A stretch of DNA of 64,000 nucleotides from Virgibacillus ndiopensis. GTDB taxonomy: Bacteria > Bacillota > Bacilli > Bacillales > Amphibacillaceae. This document shows, one piece after another, positions 8,967-19,986 of the stretch (position 1 is its first letter; each line of letters starts with the position of its first letter). Where the stretch lies: the NCBI RefSeq assembly GCF_900187325.1, contig NZ_FZMZ01000006.1, positions 496,001 to 560,000 of the forward strand, given 5' to 3'. The translations under genes and the position numbers were made by a program. The notes beneath the pieces are model-generated. The model saw only the letters and a list, made by a program, of their open reading frames with translations, ran no database searches and was not told the origin of the DNA.

Positions 8967-9908
8967 ATGAAGAAAATTCTAGTCACCGGTGCACTCGGTC
9001 AAATTGGTTCAGAGCTCGTGACAAAACTACGAGAGATTTATGGATCAACAAATGTAATTGGGACAGATATAAAACAAAAAGAAGAAAGTGATGGTCCATT
9101 TGAAATTGTTGATGTGACTGATGCTAATCGTTTATTTGAAGTTGCTAAAGAGCATAATGTTGACACAATCATGCATTTGGCAGCACTTTTATCAGCAAAA
9201 GCCGAACAGATTCCTAAAAAAGCTTGGGATTTAAATATGGGTGGTCTTGTGAATGCATTAGAAGTAGCACGTGAACTTGATTTACAATTTTTCACACCAA
9301 GTTCAATTGGTGCATTTGGGCCCACAACACCAAAAGACAACACACCACAGGACACAATTCAACGTCCGACAACGATGTATGGTGTTAATAAAGTAGCTGG
9401 CGAGCTGCTTTGCGATTATTACTACCATCGATTTGGAGTAGATACCCGTGGTGTCCGTTATCCTGGATTAATCTCATATGTAACGCCTCCAGGCGGTGGA
9501 ACGACTGATTATGCTGTGGAGATTTATTATGAGGCAATAAAAAACAAAGCCTATACATCATATATTGCAGAAGGCACATATATGGATATGATGTATATGC
9601 CTGATGCTTTGAATGCTATTGTACAATTAATGGAGGCAGATCTAAGTAATTTAAAACATCGTAATGCATTTAATATATCTGCTATATCTGCAGCACCTGA
9701 AGATTTTGCAAAAGCAATTCAAAAGCATATACCTGATTTCAAATTGGATTATGATGTTGACCCAGCACGACAAAAAATTGCCGAAAGCTGGCCAAACAGC
9801 ATCGACTCATCAGCAGCAACAGAAGAATGGGGCTTTAAAGCAGAATATGACATCGATGCAATGACAAAAGACATGCTTGAAAAAATAGCTGTAACACCTG
9901 TTAAATAA
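8967..9908 (+). CDS. tdh: L-threonine 3-dehydrogenase, SDR/epimerase type
   Basis: Extended short-chain dehydrogenase of 313 residues. It has the nucleotide-binding GALGQIG motif (8-14), Asp34 at the end of beta-2 (typical for NAD binding) and the catalytic Tyr138-x3-Lys142 pair (YGVNK). The sequence resembles the UDP-galactose-epimerase-like threonine dehydrogenases rather than zinc-dependent Tdh. It would oxidise L-threonine to 2-amino-3-ketobutyrate, the substrate of the preceding kbl product. Function is supported by the pairing with kbl. The RBS is AAGGGG at 8952-8957. It ends at a strong symmetric hairpin. Confidence 0.85.
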   Translation: MKKILVTGALGQIGSELVTKLREIYGSTNVIGTDIKQKEESDGPFEIVDVTDANRLFEVAKEHNVDTIMHLAALLSAKAEQIPKKAWDLNMGGLVNALEVARELDLQFFTPSSIGAFGPTTPKDNTPQDTIQRPTTMYGVNKVAGELLCDYYYHRFGVDTRGVRYPGLISYVTPPGGGTTDYAVEIYYEAIKNKAYTSYIAEGTYMDMMYMPDALNAIVQLMEADLSNLKHRNAFNISAISAAPEDFAKAIQKHIPDFKLDYDVDPARQKIAESWPNSIDSSAATEEWGFKAEYDIDAMTKDMLEKIAVTPVK

Positions 9909-9912
9909 GAAC

Positions 9913-9939
9913 GGGACAGAGGGTCTGACCCTCTGTCCC
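9913..9939. terminator. Perfect palindromic hairpin shared by two convergent genes
   Basis: GGGACAGAGGGTC / GACCCTCTGTCCC is a perfect 13-bp inverted repeat around one T. It lies between the convergent tdh and ABC-F genes (5 bp after tdh, 7 bp before the ABC-F stop). The T-tract is weak on both sides, so it may act as a bidirectional terminator or 3'-end stabiliser. Confidence 0.65.
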
Positions 9940-9946
9940 TTAAACT

Positions 9947-11758
<1,812 letters not shown>

Positions 11759-11862
11759 TTAGATTTTAAAATAGTAAAAAAAAGACTATATTTTTTATGG
11801 GAAATATGCAACAATAAATCAACGCTATTATTCGTTAACAGTTATTAACGGAGGGGAATTTT

Positions 11863-12495
11863 ATGGGGGAAAGAACTGTTTATTTTCTCTTTACAGATAC
11901 AGGCACTTATTTATCACGTGCCATTAATTATTGTACAAAGCAATCATTAAACCATGTCTCGATAGCCTTTGATGATGATTTACAGGAAGTATATAGCTTT
12001 GGTAGAAAACGTCCAAGAAATCCATTTATAGGTGGATTCGTTAAGGAAGATATTCGAAGTGATTTCTTAAAGGATTCAAATTGTGCGGTCTATAAATACC
12101 ACATACCTGAGGCTGATTGTGAAAGAGTACTTCTTAAAATTAAAGAATTTGAGAAACAACAGGATAATTATAAATATAATTTTATTGGATTAATTGGAGT
12201 ATTACTTCAAATAGAAATAAACCGTGAAAATGCGTTATTCTGTTCTCAGTTTGTTGCAACAGTACTACAGGAATCAAATAATTTTAAGCTTTCAAAGCCG
12301 CTCTGCTTTACAACTCCCGCAGATATTCGTAATCTCGCCGGGTTAGAATTGATCTATGAAGGAAAACTAGGTGATTATCAACAAAATAGAATGGATACAG
12401 AGCGAAAGTTAGTAAAAGGGGAAACTACTTCTTTAACAAAGCAATCATTTATATTTTTATTATCGAAAAAAGTAAAAAGTTTTGTCATCAAATGA
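11863..12495 (+). CDS. Permuted papain-like (NlpC/P60, YiiX-type) hydrolase
   Basis: A 210-residue protein without signal peptide. His31 (LNHVSIAF) comes before Cys127 (FCSQFV), the reversed order found in the permuted NlpC/P60 group (YiiX, LRAT-like). These enzymes act as amidases or peptidases, or in some cases acyltransferases on lipids. No substrate can be deduced. The N-terminal stretch TVYFLFTDTGTYLSRAIN matches the start of such domains, and the C-terminus is Lys-rich. The RBS is GGAGGGG. It is a single-gene unit with its own terminator. Confidence 0.7.
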   Translation: MGERTVYFLFTDTGTYLSRAINYCTKQSLNHVSIAFDDDLQEVYSFGRKRPRNPFIGGFVKEDIRSDFLKDSNCAVYKYHIPEADCERVLLKIKEFEKQQDNYKYNFIGLIGVLLQIEINRENALFCSQFVATVLQESNNFKLSKPLCFTTPADIRNLAGLELIYEGKLGDYQQNRMDTERKLVKGETTSLTKQSFIFLLSKKVKSFVIK

Positions 12496-12496
12496 G

Positions 12497-12532
12497 AAGA
12501 ACCATACACTTAATGTAGATGGTTCTTTTTTT
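12497..12532 (+). terminator. Intrinsic terminator
   Basis: AGAACCAT / ATGGTTCT stem with an inner TACA/TGTA pairing is followed by seven T. Confidence 0.85.
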
Positions 12533-12567
12533 AAGGCGCTTTTTGTATAGTTTGTTGCTACTTATAG

Positions 12568-12632
12568 AAACTGAGACATAATAGCAACGTGATTTTTGTA
12601 GCGTTTGGAAGCGGGGTGTTGCGTCGCATTTT
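12568..12632. repeat. Short copy of the AAACTGCGAC inverted-end repeat family
   Basis: The left end AAACTGAGACATA (12568-12580) and right end TGCGTCGCATTTT (12620-12632) match the ends of the larger elements at 17686-17843, 54273-54662 and 62333-62472. The GC-rich core is missing, leaving about 65 bp. It occupies most of the 220-bp gap between the hydrolase and the WYL regulator. Confidence 0.5.
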
Positions 12633-12715
12633 ATATCAACTATTAAGATTCTGCATTTGAAAAAGCAATAGTTTTCTAGAAAACAGTCTTTTTTAAAGTA
12701 GAAGGAGGGAATTTA

Positions 12716-13726
12716 ATGGAACGGGGAAGCAATTATCGTTTACTGAAAATGAAGGAACTTTTATTTAATGAAACGGATGATTTCCATGAGCTTGGCATTG
12801 ACGAAATAAGTGAAAAGCTGCGTTTACTATTTGGGGAAGAAATGGCGTTTGATAACCGTACATTAAAGCATGACTTGAAAATATTAGATGAAATGGACTT
12901 TGAAATCGTAAAAAATAAGGGTAAGTTCGGGAAAACACTTTACAGTCACCAATCAAGATTATTTGAAACATATCAATTACGGTTAATTATTGATGCCATT
13001 TTATCAGCACGTTTTATTACTACAAATGAAAAGAAGAAATTGATTAAAAAGGTAAAACAGCTTACAAGTAAATATATTGCCAAAACACTTCCAGAACCAA
13101 TTTTATTCAGTCAGTCAGCAAATATAGATTATGAATTGGTCAAATTAAATATTGACTGTGTACATAGAGCAATCTCAGAGAGGAAAGTACTTACCTATCA
13201 ATACGGGAAGTTTAACGTTCATAAGGAGTTTGAATTTCATCGTAATGGTGCTACGTATCATGTTGAGCCATATGCGTTAATCTGGCAAAACGATTACTAT
13301 TATCTCATCGGTCGTTTTCAGGAAACAAATGAAATTAGACATTACCGGCTTGATCGGATTCGTAATATAACTGTAAGTGAAAATGATTTTACTAAAATGG
13401 ATAACTTTCATTTACAAGAATATGTTAATCAAAGCTTCCATATGTTTGCAGGCGAGGAAATTCGGATTAAGATTCGTTTTCACCTTGATTTAGTCAACGT
13501 TGTACTAGATCGTTTTGGACAGGAAGTAGATATTAAACAAATAGATGATGACCATTTTGTTTTAACGACAAAAGCGAAATTATCGGATGGTCTAATCAAT
13601 TGGATCCTAACATGGGGTAATCAGGCAAAAGTTTTATCGCCGGATTATTTAGTCGATGAAGTAAAAGAAAAGATTGAGCAGATGAATGCTGTATATGATA
13701 ATGAAACTAAAAAAGGCAAGAGATAG
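12716..13726 (+). CDS. WYL-domain transcriptional regulator
   Basis: A 336-residue regulator. The N-terminal 65 residues form a winged helix with the recognition region DNRTLKHDLKILDEM, as in DeoR/YafY-type proteins. A WYL domain follows at about 155-222 (YHVEPYALIW, YYYLIGR, HYRLDRI), then a WCX-like C-terminal domain. WYL domains sense ligands such as nucleic acids or nucleotides. The target is unknown and no neighbouring defence genes are present. The RBS is AGAAGGAGG. The stop codon lies inside the following terminator hairpin. Confidence 0.85.
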   Translation: MERGSNYRLLKMKELLFNETDDFHELGIDEISEKLRLLFGEEMAFDNRTLKHDLKILDEMDFEIVKNKGKFGKTLYSHQSRLFETYQLRLIIDAILSARFITTNEKKKLIKKVKQLTSKYIAKTLPEPILFSQSANIDYELVKLNIDCVHRAISERKVLTYQYGKFNVHKEFEFHRNGATYHVEPYALIWQNDYYYLIGRFQETNEIRHYRLDRIRNITVSENDFTKMDNFHLQEYVNQSFHMFAGEEIRIKIRFHLDLVNVVLDRFGQEVDIKQIDDDHFVLTTKAKLSDGLINWILTWGNQAKVLSPDYLVDEVKEKIEQMNAVYDNETKKGKR

Positions 13727-13740
13727 AGTCTCTTGCCTTT
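13712..13740. terminator. Bidirectional intrinsic terminator
   Basis: AAAGGCAAGAGA / TCTCTTGCCTTT forms a 12-bp stem around TAGAG. It overlaps the stop codon of the WYL gene and faces the convergent ypmS-like gene. Confidence 0.85.
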
Positions 13741-13749
13741 GTGGAGTAA

Positions 13750-14388
13750 TTAGTATTGATCTTTCTCTATACCTAAAGTTTCATAAGGTACTCTAATTTT
13801 GAATGCTAGATTGTTAGCCTCTAGATCAATGTGTTCAACACTAACCTCGAAGTTACTTTTAATTTTCATTTCAGAAACGGATACATAAATTTCTTCTTCC
13901 TTTGGATTAATGGTAACCCATTCAGGCATTGGTAAATACTTTTTCATGTATTCCATTATCTTTTGATTGGGTAGATTTAGTAATCCAATTGAAATGGATT
14001 TTTGTTTTAAAATGACATTTCCATCTTCTTGAACAAGTGGTTCAAGATGTACCGATAATGGTACAGTGCTCGAAAATACAGGTAATTCCCCAAGCAAATG
14101 CACGTCATCCTCGAGTGATATGCTATAGTTATGTTTTGTATCGTTCAGAAGTTTATCAAGATAGGCATTAACTAAATCATTTAGGTTCTTTTTTGTGGTT
14201 CGAACGATAAATTCAGAGCTTTCGTTTGCTTGCTCCTTCTCAGTATTTGGCTGGGGTGTTTCGGAAACAGGCCAAAAGATAAAAACGATAAGTGCTAAAA
14301 TAACAAATGCATTTAACAATAGCAAGCTATAAAACAATCGTTTCCATTTTCTTTTCTTTGGCGGCTTATTTGACCTTAACTCTTTCAT
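13750..14388 (-). CDS. ypmS: DUF2140 protein (YpmS-like)
   Basis: A 212-residue protein with a very basic N-terminus (KPPKKRKWKR), one membrane helix (about 20-42) and an extracytoplasmic beta-rich domain. Stretches such as NLNDLVNAYL and the SVHLEPLVQEDGNVIL region fit the DUF2140/YpmS family, whose role is unknown. It lies 15 bp downstream of the SGNH hydrolase gene, the same ypmR-ypmS pairing as in Bacillus subtilis, which suggests a joint envelope function. The RBS AAGGTG precedes the ATG. Confidence 0.82.
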   Translation of the reverse strand: MKELRSNKPPKKRKWKRLFYSLLLLNAFVILALIVFIFWPVSETPQPNTEKEQANESSEFIVRTTKKNLNDLVNAYLDKLLNDTKHNYSISLEDDVHLLGELPVFSSTVPLSVHLEPLVQEDGNVILKQKSISIGLLNLPNQKIMEYMKKYLPMPEWVTINPKEEEIYVSVSEMKIKSNFEVSVEHIDLEANNLAFKIRVPYETLGIEKDQY

Positions 14389-14403
14389 AATAGCTCACCT
14401 TTC

Positions 14404-15297
14404 TTAATTAGTTAAATACTCTAATACTCGTCTTGCCATTCGCTGATATCCACGCGTGTTCGGATGGAAATTATCCTCAGCAAATAAGTCGACATTTGTA
14501 TCATCGAATAAATCTATTGTCGGTATAAATGTTATGTTTTCATACATCCCGGCAACCTTTTTTCCTGTGCTATTCCAATTTTCAACAATAATACCAAGTT
14601 CCTTTATCTCAGGGAAGTATTTTCCGAATGGATTATAGAAGCCTAATAAGTATATTTTCATATTAGGATTGAACTTATTTATTTTGTCAAAAATCTTCTT
14701 TAAACGTTCCTCGTAAGCAATTCGTTCCTGGGCAAAATCTTTAAATGTTAAATTCGTGAAATTCTCTTTTACCACTTTCATAATATCATTAGCCCCAATT
14801 GTGATAAGCACGATGTCGGAATTTGAAATGGATGTAGCAATCTCTGGCTTTTCTAACCGCTTTAGAAGCTGATCTGAACGATTCCCGCGTTTGCCGTAAT
14901 TTTCAAATTTAACTATTTGGTTATCCTTATTTAGGGCCTTATCTAATATCCCGACGTATCCACCATCACCAGTACTGTCTCCAACGCCTTGTGTTAAAGA
15001 GTCACCAATTGCTGTGATATGTGTTTCTTTATTTGTGAAATAATCGATTGTAGACTGGACAGCTTCAGAAACCATATCTTTAAATTGGGTTTTTATAGGA
15101 TCATTTTCTTGTTCAGCCTCGATGTTTTCCTGTTCTTTCTCAACATCCCTATCGGTTTGTTGTTCTTCCTCGTGAACTCGCGATTGCTTGTTTTCTTTTG
15201 TTTCAATTACTTGTTTAGAAGGTTGAGTGGTAACAAGAATCATACCGATTCCTATAAAAAGGATAACGATTAAAATGAGAGCAATTTTTTTCTTCAT
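14404..15297 (-). CDS. ypmR: SGNH/GDSL-family hydrolase (YpmR-like)
   Basis: Membrane-anchored esterase or lipase-like protein of 297 residues. An N-terminal hydrophobic anchor (4-23) is followed by a charged Glu/Gln/Lys linker (about 30-70). The SGNH blocks are visible: GDSLTQGVGD with the nucleophile Ser, the Gly/Asn of TIGANDIM, and DNFHPNTRGY with the Asp and His. The natural substrate is unknown. The ATG at 15297 is preferred over the GTG three codons upstream because AGGTG is 8 bp before it. It is probably cotranscribed with the ypmS-like gene. Confidence 0.85.
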   Translation of the reverse strand: MKKKIALILIVILFIGIGMILVTTQPSKQVIETKENKQSRVHEEEQQTDRDVEKEQENIEAEQENDPIKTQFKDMVSEAVQSTIDYFTNKETHITAIGDSLTQGVGDSTGDGGYVGILDKALNKDNQIVKFENYGKRGNRSDQLLKRLEKPEIATSISNSDIVLITIGANDIMKVVKENFTNLTFKDFAQERIAYEERLKKIFDKINKFNPNMKIYLLGFYNPFGKYFPEIKELGIIVENWNSTGKKVAGMYENITFIPTIDLFDDTNVDLFAEDNFHPNTRGYQRMARRVLEYLTN

Positions 15298-15486
15298 GTA
15301 AATCACACCTAAGATGATAATTTTCTAGTCTATATTAGCACATTACCTTGTTTTGTGTTCAATATTATATATTTACCCATTTTTACGGGTAAGTATCACG
15401 GAATAATATTTCGATTGTTTTACAATTGTTAGTATATAATATGGGGTCGTACATGGGTTTGTGTTCAGATGTGGCCAGGAATGGAG

Positions 15487-15527
15487 AAAAAGGTGGTTAA
15501 ACAGTTGTTTTACTGTCTACCCACCTT
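15487..15527 (-). terminator. Intrinsic terminator of the metX-hom transcript
   Basis: Read on the minus strand, AAGGTGG/CCACCTT with inner ACAGT/ACTGT pairs forms a two-part stem followed by TTTTTC. It lies 11 bp after the hom stop codon. Confidence 0.8.
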
Positions 15528-15537
15528 ATAGGAAGCT

Positions 15538-16539
15538 TTATGAAAAAGCTATGACAGAATCCTTGTTCCGGATTTCATATGGTTGTTTCATAATGTGGCA
15601 AAGGTCCTCAACCATTGCACTGGCAGTAGGATAGGCACCTGCTCCAGGTCCTGTGAGTGTTAGATTACCGAGGATATCAGTCTCCATGTAAATTGCGTTG
15701 TTAACACCCTCAATTGCATAAAGTGGGTGGTTTGTGGGAATTGCCCTTGGCTCAATACTAGCAGCAATTGTTCCGTCGAATAACGCAATTTCAGCAATAT
15801 GTTTGATTCTTTTACCGGAGGCAGCCTCTTTTTCTATTGTTTGTTTAGATACTCGAGAAATACCGATGCGTTTTACATTTTCCCATACAGGCTGCTCATC
15901 AAATAGAAGTTCACTTAAAATTTTTAATTTATAGAATGCGTCATATCCCTCAATATCATTCGTTGGGTCGGCTTCTGCATACCCTAGTGACTGTGCTTTT
16001 TGTAAAGCATCGTCAAACGTTGACCCTTTTTCCCTCATTTTAGTCAGAACATAATTTGATGTTCCATTAAGGATAGCTTGCACTTTCGTAATTTTATTTA
16101 CATGGAGGAGCTGTTGAATTGTTTGGATGATAGGGATGCCTCCAGCAGTAGTGGCATCAAAGCCTATTCCTACATTGTATTCAGCAGCAAGCTTTTTCAG
16201 CTTCTGTCCATGTTCCTGGAACATTTCCTTGTTTGCTGTTATCACATGCTTGTTAGCTTCGATGCATTGTTTTAAGTAGCTGAATGCAGGTTCTTTTCCC
16301 ACAATTGCTTCGAAAACGATATCAATTGTTGGATCACTTAGGATGGTTTTAAAATCTGTTGTAAAACGAATATGATCCGAATTATTTTGGTGTATTTCTG
16401 GATTCTTTATTAATATTGTGGAAATTTCCACTGGTACACCGACTATATTTTTTAAACGTTCCTGGTGATGATAGATCACATCACGAACACCCTGACCAAC
16501 CGTACCAAATCCAAGGATTGCAACAGAAAGCTTTTTCAT
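15538..16539 (-). CDS. hom: Homoserine dehydrogenase, short form
   Basis: Reduces aspartate semialdehyde to homoserine with NAD(P)H, feeding methionine and threonine synthesis. Residues 1-130 form the Rossmann part, with GFGTVGQG (10-17) and the catalytic-site NKE (Lys104). NGTSNY (158-163) and DIEGYDAFYKLKIL (195-208, Lys204) are the catalytic-domain signatures. At 333 residues it lacks the C-terminal ACT domain of the usual B. subtilis enzyme, so threonine feedback through ACT is not expected. The ATG overlaps the metX stop as ATGA, and GGAGG lies inside the metX end. This copy is probably dedicated to methionine. Confidence 0.92.
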   Translation of the reverse strand: MKKLSVAILGFGTVGQGVRDVIYHHQERLKNIVGVPVEISTILIKNPEIHQNNSDHIRFTTDFKTILSDPTIDIVFEAIVGKEPAFSYLKQCIEANKHVITANKEMFQEHGQKLKKLAAEYNVGIGFDATTAGGIPIIQTIQQLLHVNKITKVQAILNGTSNYVLTKMREKGSTFDDALQKAQSLGYAEADPTNDIEGYDAFYKLKILSELLFDEQPVWENVKRIGISRVSKQTIEKEAASGKRIKHIAEIALFDGTIAASIEPRAIPTNHPLYAIEGVNNAIYMETDILGNLTLTGPGAGAYPTASAMVEDLCHIMKQPYEIRNKDSVIAFS

Positions 16540-17606
16540 TTTGGAAAAACCTCCTTTACATCTGTTTTTAAAAATTCCTTTATCACATGTCCCCATTTGT
16601 CAAACTCTGTTAAAAAGCCATCATGCCCAAAATCAGTCTTGACATGATAATAGAAACTATCCGAAACGTGTTCAGATAGTTCCTTAATTTGTTTTGGCTC
16701 ATAGATTAAATCATTTTCAAAGCTAATTGCGAGTAGGGGACATTTATATTTTTTAACGGCCTGTTTAATGCCTCCACGTCCATTACCTATATCATGGTAG
16801 TTCATTGCGTTTAACAAGGAAAGGTAGCTATTGGGATCGAACCGTCTCATTAATTTTTCACCTTGATAATCTAAATATGTGGAGACACTGTAATCATCTT
16901 TTGTTTTTTCTCGGTTAAACCGCCTGGAAAATAAGTCAGAACTGCGATAAGTGACCATTCCAATCATACGCGCTATTTCCATGCCTTTTATCTCCATATC
17001 GGTTTTATAGTAGCCATCATTCCAAGTTGGATCTGCTTTAATAGCAGATGCGGCGATATGGTTAAAGGCGATTCCATAATCGGAAAAGACTGGTGTTGCA
17101 GCTAAAACAATAAGTTTATCCATGGCCTTTGGATAGAGTAACCCCCATTCAAGTACCTGCATCCCACCAAGAGAACCTCCAATAACTGCAGCAAGCTTCC
17201 TGATTTGCAATTCCTGTAACGCTTGATATGTTGCATGTACCGTATCACGGACAGTTATTGCAGGAAAATCTGCCTGATATCTTTCACCGGTTCTAGGGTG
17301 TAATGAGGTCGGTCCGGTAGATCCATCACAACCACCTAGTACGTTAAATGTAATAACCTGAAATTTATCTGTATCAATGTACTTATTTGTGCCAATAAGT
17401 CCGTCCCACCAGCCAGGGGCGTCCTTTGTTCCTACTGTACAATGGTTGCCGGTTAATGCATGGCAAACAAGAATGATAGGTGCGCCGGCAGGACCGACGC
17501 TTTCATAATGTAAGGTTACTTTTTCCAATGTTTCCCCTGAAGTTAAATGGAACGGGCCGAATGATACACATCCAGTTATAAATTTTTTGATTAGCGTTTT
17601 GTTCAT
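16536..17606 (-). CDS. metX: Homoserine O-acetyltransferase (MetX)
   Basis: Alpha/beta-hydrolase-fold acyltransferase of 356 residues that activates homoserine as an O-acyl ester, usually with acetyl-CoA. The nucleophile is Ser145 in GGSLGG; the catalytic Asp is probably Asp299 (FENDLIY) and the His is His328 (GHDGF). VLGGCDGSTGP is a typical MetX stretch. It could in principle use succinyl-CoA, but the neighbouring OAH sulfhydrylase gene supports acetyl. It is translationally coupled to hom (4-bp overlap) and lies 298 bp downstream of metY, with a repeat element in between. The RBS is AAAGGA. Confidence 0.9.
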   Translation of the reverse strand: MNKTLIKKFITGCVSFGPFHLTSGETLEKVTLHYESVGPAGAPIILVCHALTGNHCTVGTKDAPGWWDGLIGTNKYIDTDKFQVITFNVLGGCDGSTGPTSLHPRTGERYQADFPAITVRDTVHATYQALQELQIRKLAAVIGGSLGGMQVLEWGLLYPKAMDKLIVLAATPVFSDYGIAFNHIAASAIKADPTWNDGYYKTDMEIKGMEIARMIGMVTYRSSDLFSRRFNREKTKDDYSVSTYLDYQGEKLMRRFDPNSYLSLLNAMNYHDIGNGRGGIKQAVKKYKCPLLAISFENDLIYEPKQIKELSEHVSDSFYYHVKTDFGHDGFLTEFDKWGHVIKEFLKTDVKEVFPK

Positions 17607-17685
17607 ATCGTACCCGTCCTTTATAAAGATTCGTTATTTTAGATTTACTTTTTTCATAAGTTGCCTTTAACCTCGTAGTTTCAGT

Positions 17686-17843
17686 AAACTGTGACGTGAA
17701 TATTGTATTTTATGTTGCTCCTGGATACCGCAGCCCGTATACACTTCGCTTTCCGGGGGCGGCTGATAAGCCTCCTCGCGAGCCCGCGGAAAGCGTAATG
17801 TATTTCCGGAACGTTGGTCCAACATCAATCTACGTCGCAGTTT
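17686..17843. repeat. Inverted-end repeat element (copy A) between metY and metX
   Basis: The left end AAACTGTGACGT (17686-17697) and the right end ACGTCGCAGTTT (17832-17843) are imperfect inverted repeats, and the match extends inward as GAATATTG / CAATCT. Inside is a shortened GC-rich core starting CAGCCCGTATACAC (17731-17744) with the GGCTGATAAGCCTCCTCG module. It fills most of the 298-bp gap inside the metY-metX-hom cluster. Its size (158 bp) and lack of any reading frame fit a MITE-like element. Confidence 0.65.
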
Positions 17844-17904
17844 ATGTCTATTATGTCAAAAAACATTCTTTACTTTTTTCTGACCAGTCGTCACCGCTTT
17901 TGTT

Positions 17905-19653
17905 TTATACTTCCACTGTAGTACGTTCTATTACGTTTCCCCGTAAGCGTGCAAATTCTTCATATGGTTTTGTTCCCGTAACTACCGTGATACCAACTGC
18001 TTCTGCATTTTCTAACGTTTTATCAGAATCCTCTGGTTGTTCTATCCATAAAATTTTTCCTTGCTTGTTGATAAACTCTTCAATTGTATTGGCTGGGAGG
18101 GCGCCCTGATCTAACCAAACTGCATCAATATCAAATGGAACATCAGCCAATTTATTGTAAGTTGTTTCTTGAAATGTTGATTGTTCTGTTTCACTAATTG
18201 GTACAATCTTAAACCCGAGTTGTTGCAGTTGTTTAGCATCTTCAAAAATAGCTCCTGAACCAGATACGGCAATGACTTTCTGACGTACGTTGCCTCCTTC
18301 ACGTTCAAATGGAGAAGTTAATAACCAGTTGATAGCATCTTCTGCTGTTGGTTTAAACGTTTCTTCATAGCCTGTAGCTTTCGCGATTGCTTGATCTAAA
18401 TCTACTAAAATATCGTTAACACGTTCGATGCCGATTGATAAACGAACTAATTCTTCTGTTACACCACTCTTTTGTAAATCCTCTGCACCTAGCTGTTGAT
18501 GTGTCGTTGATGCTGGATGAATAATTAATGACTTCGCATCTCCAACGTTCGCCACATGTGACCAAAGTGATACATTATCAATTAATTTTCTACCTGCATC
18601 CCGACCACCTTTAATACCAAATGTAATGATAGAACCATATCCATTTTTAAGATACTTTGTTGCAAGATTATATGATGAGTGGTCTTTTAATCCAGGGTAA
18701 TTGATCCATTCCACAGCAGGATGATCTTGTAAATATGCTGCTACTTCTTCAGCATTCTTGCTATGTCTTTCTACACGTAAATGTAATGTTTCGAGCCCTT
18801 GTAAAAGTAAAAATGCGTTTTGTGGGCTTAAGCATGCACCGATATCACGTAATAGCTGTACGCGTAGTTTTGTTACGAATGCAGCTGGACCTACATCAAC
18901 AAAACGGAGTCCGTTATAACTAGCATCTGGTTCTGTGAATCCAGGGAAGTTACCATTACCCCAGTTGAAACGTCCACCGTCAACAACGACGCCGCCAATT
19001 GCTGTTCCATGACCGCCAATCCATTTTGTTGCGGAGTGGACGACGATGTCTGCTCCCCATGTTAATGGTTTCGTAATATAAGGTGTTGCGAAAGTGTTAT
19101 CGATGATTAGTGGAATGTTGTTTTCGTGAGCAATAGCTGCAACCCCTTCAACGTCAAAAACATTGAGACTAGGGTTTGTAATAATTTCACCATAAATAGC
19201 TTTTGTTTTGTCCGTAATCGCGTCACGAATTGCACCAAGGTCAGTACCATCGACGAATTTTACATCGATACCGTAGCGTGGCAATGTGGTGGCGAATAGG
19301 TTATATGTTCCGCCATATAAATTACTATCAGCAATAATTTCATCACCAGCACCTGCTAAATTTAAAATTGATAACGTAATCGCAGACATACCGGATGATG
19401 TAGCAACTGCTGCAACCCCGTCTTCAAGTGAAGCAATCCGTTGTTCAAAAACATCAACAGTTGGGTTGCCAATTCGAGTATAAATGTTTCCAGCTTCCTG
19501 TAGACCGAATAAATTTTGAGCATGCTCTGTGTCACGAAACACGTAAGATGTTGTTTGGTAAATTGGAACCGCTCGGGATCCTGTTGCTGGATCTGGCTCC
19601 TGACCACCGTGAAGTAATACTGTTTCTGGATTTTGCAGATGAAAATTTGACAT
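17905..19653 (-). CDS. metY: O-acetylhomoserine sulfhydrylase with C-terminal CoA-binding-like domain
   Basis: PLP enzyme of the Cys/Met metabolism family that makes homocysteine from O-acetylhomoserine and sulfide. Residues 1-432 are the normal MetY, with the internal aldimine Lys210 in [11 protein letters not shown] and IYTRIGNPT near the start. Residues about 436-582 are an extra domain: [17 protein letters not shown], then GFKIVPI, a [16 protein letters not shown] segment and GKILWIEQ. This pattern resembles the CoA_binding_2 (YccU-like) Rossmann fold. MetY proteins are normally about 430 residues, so this is a fusion. An S-box riboswitch precedes it. The RBS is AGGAGG. Confidence 0.88.
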   Translation of the reverse strand: MSNFHLQNPETVLLHGGQEPDPATGSRAVPIYQTTSYVFRDTEHAQNLFGLQEAGNIYTRIGNPTVDVFEQRIASLEDGVAAVATSSGMSAITLSILNLAGAGDEIIADSNLYGGTYNLFATTLPRYGIDVKFVDGTDLGAIRDAITDKTKAIYGEIITNPSLNVFDVEGVAAIAHENNIPLIIDNTFATPYITKPLTWGADIVVHSATKWIGGHGTAIGGVVVDGGRFNWGNGNFPGFTEPDASYNGLRFVDVGPAAFVTKLRVQLLRDIGACLSPQNAFLLLQGLETLHLRVERHSKNAEEVAAYLQDHPAVEWINYPGLKDHSSYNLATKYLKNGYGSIITFGIKGGRDAGRKLIDNVSLWSHVANVGDAKSLIIHPASTTHQQLGAEDLQKSGVTEELVRLSIGIERVNDILVDLDQAIAKATGYEETFKPTAEDAINWLLTSPFEREGGNVRQKVIAVSGSGAIFEDAKQLQQLGFKIVPISETEQSTFQETTYNKLADVPFDIDAVWLDQGALPANTIEEFINKQGKILWIEQPEDSDKTLENAEAVGITVVTGTKPYEEFARLRGNVIERTTVEV

Positions 19654-19704
19654 GAATAAATTCCTCCTTTTTTTATATGGGTCAAAAAGATAGGAAAAGA
19701 GGGG

Positions 19705-19735
19705 AAATAAAAAGCCCTCTTCCTAAGAAGAGGGC
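19705..19735 (-). terminator. Expression-platform terminator of the S-box
   Basis: Read on the minus strand, GCCCTCTT / AAGAGGGC forms a strong stem followed by TTTTTATTT. It sits between the SAM aptamer and metY, so a bound aptamer would end transcription here. Confidence 0.88.
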
Positions 19736-19754
19736 GTATCGTTTAACGTTCCTC

Positions 19755-19872
19755 CTCTTATCTTCCAGATCATGATTGACCTGTAGGATTTAGCACCTTT
19801 CAAGCGAGCTGCCTCACTTGATGGTTGCCGGGCTTCACAGGGCCTATTCCCTCCACCGCTCTTGATAAGAGA
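19755..19872 (-). promoter_or_regulatory. SAM-I (S-box) riboswitch
   Basis: On the minus strand the conserved S-box elements are present in order: CTCTTATCAAGAG, GGTGGAGGGA, GGCCCTGTGAAGCCCGGCAA, AAGGTGCTAAATCC and the closing GGAAGATAAGAG, which pairs with the first strand as P1. It is followed by a terminator before metY. High S-adenosylmethionine should therefore switch off metY and any readthrough into metX-hom. Confidence 0.96.
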
Positions 19873-19986
19873 TATAAATTTTGAAAATTTAATTTAAAAA
19901 GAATTATATACCTAACTTTTAGCAGAGTCAACTACATTTTTTAAGAAAATAAATTAATTTAGAATTCCGTTGGATAAATAAGGAAA

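Noticed and set aside
17696-18109. Plus-strand frame of 137 codons over copy A of the repeat and the end of metY
   Set aside because: Antisense to metY and crossing the repeat element; codon content is shadow-like and no RBS is present.
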